From Tubulanus polymorphus (Eukaryota > Nemertea > Palaeonemertea > Tubulaniformes > Tubulanidae): a stretch of 64,000 bases of DNA. The DNA lies in NCBI RefSeq assembly GCF_964204645.1, contig NC_134031.1, positions 19,341,307-19,405,306 on the forward strand, written 5' to 3'. Position numbers and translations under genes: made by a program. Positions 61,801 to 64,000 of the stretch are shown here, piece after piece; position 1 is the first letter of the stretch, and each line of letters begins with the position of its first letter. A model generated the notes under the pieces. That model did not search any database. It had not been told where the DNA came from and saw only the letters and a program-made list of their open reading frames with translations.

Positions 61801-64000
61801 ACAAAAGTTTAAGAATGAATTAATTAATTCTAAAGTTTGTAAATAATGATTATGTTGAATGTCATCGTCAATTAATTCTGTTCTAGATGGTTTAATTGAT
61901 GACACTGAAGTCCAGGCTGGTGACGACATCGTGGACAACAACGCTGGTGTGTACAGAATAAAACAGAAGTTTAAGAATGAATGAATTAATTTGGGAAGTT
62001 TGTAAATAATAATTATGTTGAATGTCATCGTCAATTAATTCTGTTCTAGATGGTTTAATTGATGACACTGAAGTCCAGGCTGGTGACGACATCGTGGACA
62101 ACAACGCTGGTGTGTACATAGAATATCGTTGGTATAATAGACAAAATTCTAAACATTTTTCCCATCTTTTAATAAATTCCCTGTCTATTTACAGAAATAA
62201 TAAATATAAGTGATACGGAAGAGATAGAAATGTCTGTACCGATCGCAAAAGAAGCAGCAGTACCTTCAGATGATACTCGTAAGAAAACAGTTTCTCACAT
62301 TGTGCCCACAGTCAATGGCGATGATAATTATCATGAATGTATGATTTCTGTCTTTCAGTGGTTTATACGACCTGGGAATATGGTCCGAAGGACTACTACT
62401 TTGGAAAATTGTTTACCGTAAGAGGAGTACCGTTGTCGGATGCGACAATATTTTCATTAAAAAAAAATGAACAGCTCAATGATGAAGTAAGTATAAAGCT
62501 CTTACAATTTTTTGATTTTTTCTGGGTTGATTAAACGTATTCCTTTTTCAGGCTGTTTTTCAAGGGCTCAATCATTTAACGTTAAAGTATTCGACGGAAT
62601 CGAAAGTAAGTATGGAAAGTTTGAAGTGTACATTCGTATGTACCAATTAAACAAATTACCGCGGTACTGCTTATTGAAAATTTCTTGAATTCATTGAAAT
62701 AAACATTATGGTTTTAGACGATTGGAGTACAGAGTAGCCATATTTTGTCGCCAATGATATTTGGTGATAGACGCCGATTGCCGGGTGCATTGGTAAGTTT
62801 GTGTAACCATGAAATAGAATAAGCTGGAATTCTTAGGAAGTAACGTTAGAAGTATTATCCAAGGATTTATCTAATGTCATTTCATGTGACAGTTTTTAAA
62901 AAGATATTCTTATATTTCAGAGATCATTGGCAGAAAAAGAAGTATGGCTATGCCCATTGTTACATGGTGGTCACTGGACACTCATGGTACTTAATCAAAT
63001 CACATAGAACTGAACATAGAACTTATAATTGCTTTAAAATTCATTATATCTGCAGATCATACAGACAAATACGAAAGAGATCTTGTATCTCAATTCATTG
63101 GGCGAACTAAAAGAGGAATTGATAACCGTTTTTAAAAACACAATCGCCATCAAGAGTGTCAAGTCAATGGGAAACTGGAGGTTGAGGACCGTCAAACACT
63201 CAAAGCAGCTAGATTCATCATCATGTGGAGTCTTTGTTCTCAAGGTATATGAAAGGACTTTATATACAGGGATATTATTGATATTAACAAGTTTAATTAT
63301 GGTATACCCTGTATCTAAATAACTTGCAGGAGACCGTGTTTGTTAATCAAATAGGCCTCACACTATAATTGATTATATTCTGCGATATTCTGTAGTTTGC
63401 AGAGAGTATTTTGGCAAATGAAACCCTTGAGTTTGACAATACTAGTTCTGCGATCGATCAGTACCGATTTGAGATAGCCATGTGGCTCATGGGATCGATA
63501 GGTAAGAAAGGTGAACAGTACGCAATAAAGATATACACATTCCTTTACCTGAAATTGAAATTACAGTGTATTTTCATTCAATAGCTACAGATCCTTCAAA
63601 GATGTGCTGTCTATGTTGTCATGCAAGCTCAATTCATGTTACCGATTGGGTAAGTTTCCGTTGACACTAATTGATATTATACAATTTTTCTTCTATTCGT
63701 GGTGAATGTTTAGAAATGTTCCCAGTTTATTTGATTTATCATTTTCAATCAGATTGGCTGTGATAGATGCTTTAGGTGGTTTCACCTAGCTTGCTACAAC
63801 AGACAAATACCCCTGATAGGCAGCAACATTGCAAGCAGTGTGATGTTTTTTTGCAAGTACTGCAAAGCTATTGACAGTAAGCAAAGATCAGTCTCGCGAA
63901 TATCTTTTCTATCTATTATATTAATTCTTTAATGAATATATTTGCATTCATTTTTATTCAGGCGAACAAGAAAATCAAGGAAATCCTATAGGAAATGGTG
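52899..64000 (+). CDS. Ginger1-type integrase with acidic exon repeats, Ulp1 protease and PHD finger (3' partial, at least 29 exons)
   Basis: Exons: 52899-53019, 57711-57901, 58123-58197, 58762-58992, 59447-59553, 59633-59810, 59905-60074, 60153-60358, 60443-60490, ten 60-nt exons (60590-62109), 62195-62278, 62359-62486, 62552-62605, 62718-62792, 62921-62986, 63056-63244, 63405-63501, 63585-63649, 63753-63876, 63962 to beyond 64000. The phase is continuous for about 949 codons with no stop. Domains: N-terminal QYPADF region, H2C2 zinc finger (HSSPEGGH then CESC), DDE integrase core with Asp ~140 (GVDLT), Asp ~198 (LSDQG) and Glu ~234 (NGLDER), the last two 35 residues apart; acidic repeats; Ulp1/C48 domain; PHD finger. 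Ginger1 transposases are known to join a Gypsy-like integrase to OTU or Ulp1 domains, and KRAB-A-domain-containing protein 2-like genes are relatives. No reverse transcriptase or gag is present. Domesticated gene versus live transposon is unresolved, because terminal inverted repeats were not found and the 3' end is missing. Confidence 0.85.
53661..53909. repeat. Left flanking direct repeat of the satellite
   Basis: Begins GCATAGCAACGTGCTTGAAC and ends with TGATAAATCAAACAG. It matches 56454-56674 in the same orientation with scattered substitutions and small indels. Confidence 0.8.
54243..56330. repeat. ~170-bp satellite array (12 units)
   Basis: The anchor TTAGAGCTACCCCCTAA (with small variants) recurs at 54431, 54600, 54771, 54942, 55113, 55284, 55448, 55619, 55788, 55957, 56126 and 56297, giving spacings of 169 or 171 bp and one of 164. 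Two subfamilies alternate in blocks: a 171-bp type with AAAGGAGGGGATGCATGTAA and ACTATTGCAATT, and a 169-bp type with AAGGGGGATGCATGTTAT and ACCAGGGCAATT. Units are very similar to one another, so the array is recent or homogenised. Confidence 0.92.
56454..56674. repeat. Right flanking direct repeat of the satellite
   Basis: GCATAGCAACGTGCTTGAAC, then GAGGCGACGCAACACAACAG and TGATAAATCAAACAG, in the same order and orientation as 53661-53909. Confidence 0.8.
57945..57992. repeat. Fragment shared with the foldback family
   Basis: TATTGTGGGATTTTTACTCA followed by TCACGGATATTGTG. The same pair of boxes flanks the right arm of the 34-kb foldback (TTGTGGGATTCTCT, then ACACGGATATAGTG). Located in intron 2 of the integrase-Ulp1 gene. 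Confidence 0.4.
58262..58660 (-). mobile_element. 3' end of a CR1/Jockey-like LINE in intron 3
   Basis: On the minus strand an open stretch encodes a Cys-containing segment, then IGDEFHYLFNC and further residues ending KEKAELSKL before a stop. The I-G-D-E-F-H-Y-L motif is the conserved C-terminal tail of many non-LTR retrotransposon ORF2 proteins. It is followed by CAAATAAAGTAAAGTAAAG, a short-repeat 3' tail at 58262-58290. The copy is 5' truncated, as is usual for LINEs. It lies in intron 3 of the integrase gene, antisense to it. Confidence 0.75.
58762..59810 (+). other. DDE integrase catalytic core (exons 4-6)
   Basis: Three exons encode the RNase-H-fold core. VWEMVGVDLTEAP supplies the first Asp, RILSDQGREF the second, and AAYHPQTNGLDERTNQTLK the Glu, in the D,D(35)E pattern of Gypsy integrases and Ginger transposases. 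All three acidic residues and the HPQTNG motif are intact. The exon 5 donor falls inside a Gln codon (AAACA|gtacgt) and is completed by exon 6 in phase. Confidence 0.9.
60443..60490 (+). other. Diverged ancestral mini-exon (48 nt)
   Basis: Same phase (1-1) and plan as the ten following mini-exons: tag|AAGGTTTGAAGG to ATCTCTG|gtatgtacag. It encodes a shorter acidic peptide with GLK and DTEV in place of GLI and DTEV. The following intron (60491-60589) is clearly related to the repeat-unit intron. It is probably the progenitor or an outgroup copy. Confidence 0.75.
60590..62109 (+). repeat. Tandem array of ten exon-intron units (162-163 bp each)
   Basis: Exons of exactly 60 nt start at 60590, 60752, 60914, 61076, 61238, 61400, 61563, 61725, 61887 and 62050. 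Each runs from ttctgttctag| to GCT(G/A)|gtgtgt, with an intron of about 102 nt. All exons begin and end in phase 1, so each adds 20 residues (GLIDDTEVQAG, then DDIVDNNA or ADIVDNNA, then Asp). Variants GACGAC (copies 1, 3, 6, 7, 9, 10) and GCCGAT (2, 4, 5, 8) are interspersed. Copy 4 ends in A instead of G, changing the junction Asp to Asn. Introns are as conserved as exons, so amplification is recent. The array is also open on the minus strand, which is a by-product. Confidence 0.92.
62195..62278 (+). other. SIM-like exon after the array
   Basis: The exon encodes EIINISDTEEIE, a hydrophobic I-I-x-I core followed by Ser, Asp and Glu residues, which fits the SUMO-interacting motif pattern. The donor (ACTC|gtaaga) and next acceptor (tctttcag|TG) define an 80-nt intron and restore the frame of the Ulp1 domain. 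Confidence 0.55.
62359..63501 (+). other. Ulp1/C48-type cysteine protease domain (exons 21-26)
   Basis: Starts with a VYTTWEYGPKDYYF segment and a QLNDE motif typical of the Ulp1 substrate-recognition region. Then come GGHWTLM (catalytic His ~774), YLNSLG with Asn ~791 where Ulp1 proteases usually have Asp, and QLDSSSCGVFVL with the oxyanion Gln (~829) and nucleophile Cys (~835). Spacing is normal for C48 peptidases, which act on SUMO or related modifiers. Exon 26 appears to use the acceptor cagag|AGT (63404/63405), because the other frames hit stops. Confidence 0.85.
63585..63876 (+). other. PHD finger (exons 27-28)
   Basis: MCCLCC, then GCDRCFRWFHLAC and FFCKYC give the complete C4-H-C3 order of a PHD zinc finger: C-x2-C, C-x2-C, H-x2-C, C-x2-C, with the Trp two residues before the His. 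PHD fingers often read histone H3 tails and occur in some transposases and their domesticated relatives. Confidence 0.85.

Noticed and set aside
60570..62119. Long minus-strand open frames (up to 294 codons) across the tandem array
   Set aside because: They are the antisense of the repeated exon-intron units. The 162-bp period is a multiple of three, so one stop-free frame repeats itself. The plus strand has the splice sites and the joined protein.

Overview
This is a eukaryotic genomic window, AT-rich and intron-rich, with GT-AG introns, SINEs with tRNA-like heads, a LINE fragment, foldback elements and satellite DNA. The gene set is a complement C3 with an intact thioester and anaphylatoxin domain, an aromatic amino acid decarboxylase, V-ATPase subunit G and a Ginger1-type integrase gene. 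This fits an invertebrate metazoan, most likely a marine lophotrochozoan, but the species cannot be read from the sequence. Single open frames are short because real exons are 40-380 nt. I rebuilt the genes exon by exon from splice sites, continuous phase and family conservation.

Layout. 1-15532: no protein gene recognised; it holds microsatellites, a palindromic MITE-like element, a SINE, a repeat family seen again in inverted orientation at 18.7 kb, a TATA-type promoter candidate at 12.2 kb and a kappaB-like site at 14.5 kb. 15533-39689 (+): a complete complement C3-like gene, 36 coding exons, about 1820 aa, with phase consistent from start to stop. 39690-43727: intergenic, with a nine-copy 34-bp minisatellite carrying CAGCTG E-boxes. 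43728-49787 (+): a complete 12-exon group II aromatic L-amino-acid decarboxylase, 503 aa. 51540-52439 (-): a complete three-exon V-ATPase subunit G, 116 aa. 52899 to beyond 64000 (+): a gene of at least 29 exons, cut by the window edge, encoding a Ginger1-type integrase, an acidic repeat region, a Ulp1/C48 cysteine protease and a PHD finger.

The most unusual structure is inside the last gene. Ten almost identical 162-163 bp units (60590-62109) each hold one 60-nt symmetric phase-1 mini-exon and its intron. Each exon adds 20 acidic residues without disturbing the frame, so unit copy number or exon skipping could set the length of the linker between integrase and protease. A diverged 48-nt relative (60443-60490) precedes the array, and a SUMO-interacting-motif-like exon follows it. 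The first intron of the same gene contains an independent ~170-bp satellite between two diverged ~230-bp direct repeats.

V-ATPase G and the transposase-like gene are head to head, 459 bp apart, over two perfect NRF-1-type sites, and the V-ATPase start is preceded by a MiT/TFE-type E-box. Nothing links the immune, decarboxylase and transposase genes functionally. They appear to be ordinary neighbours.
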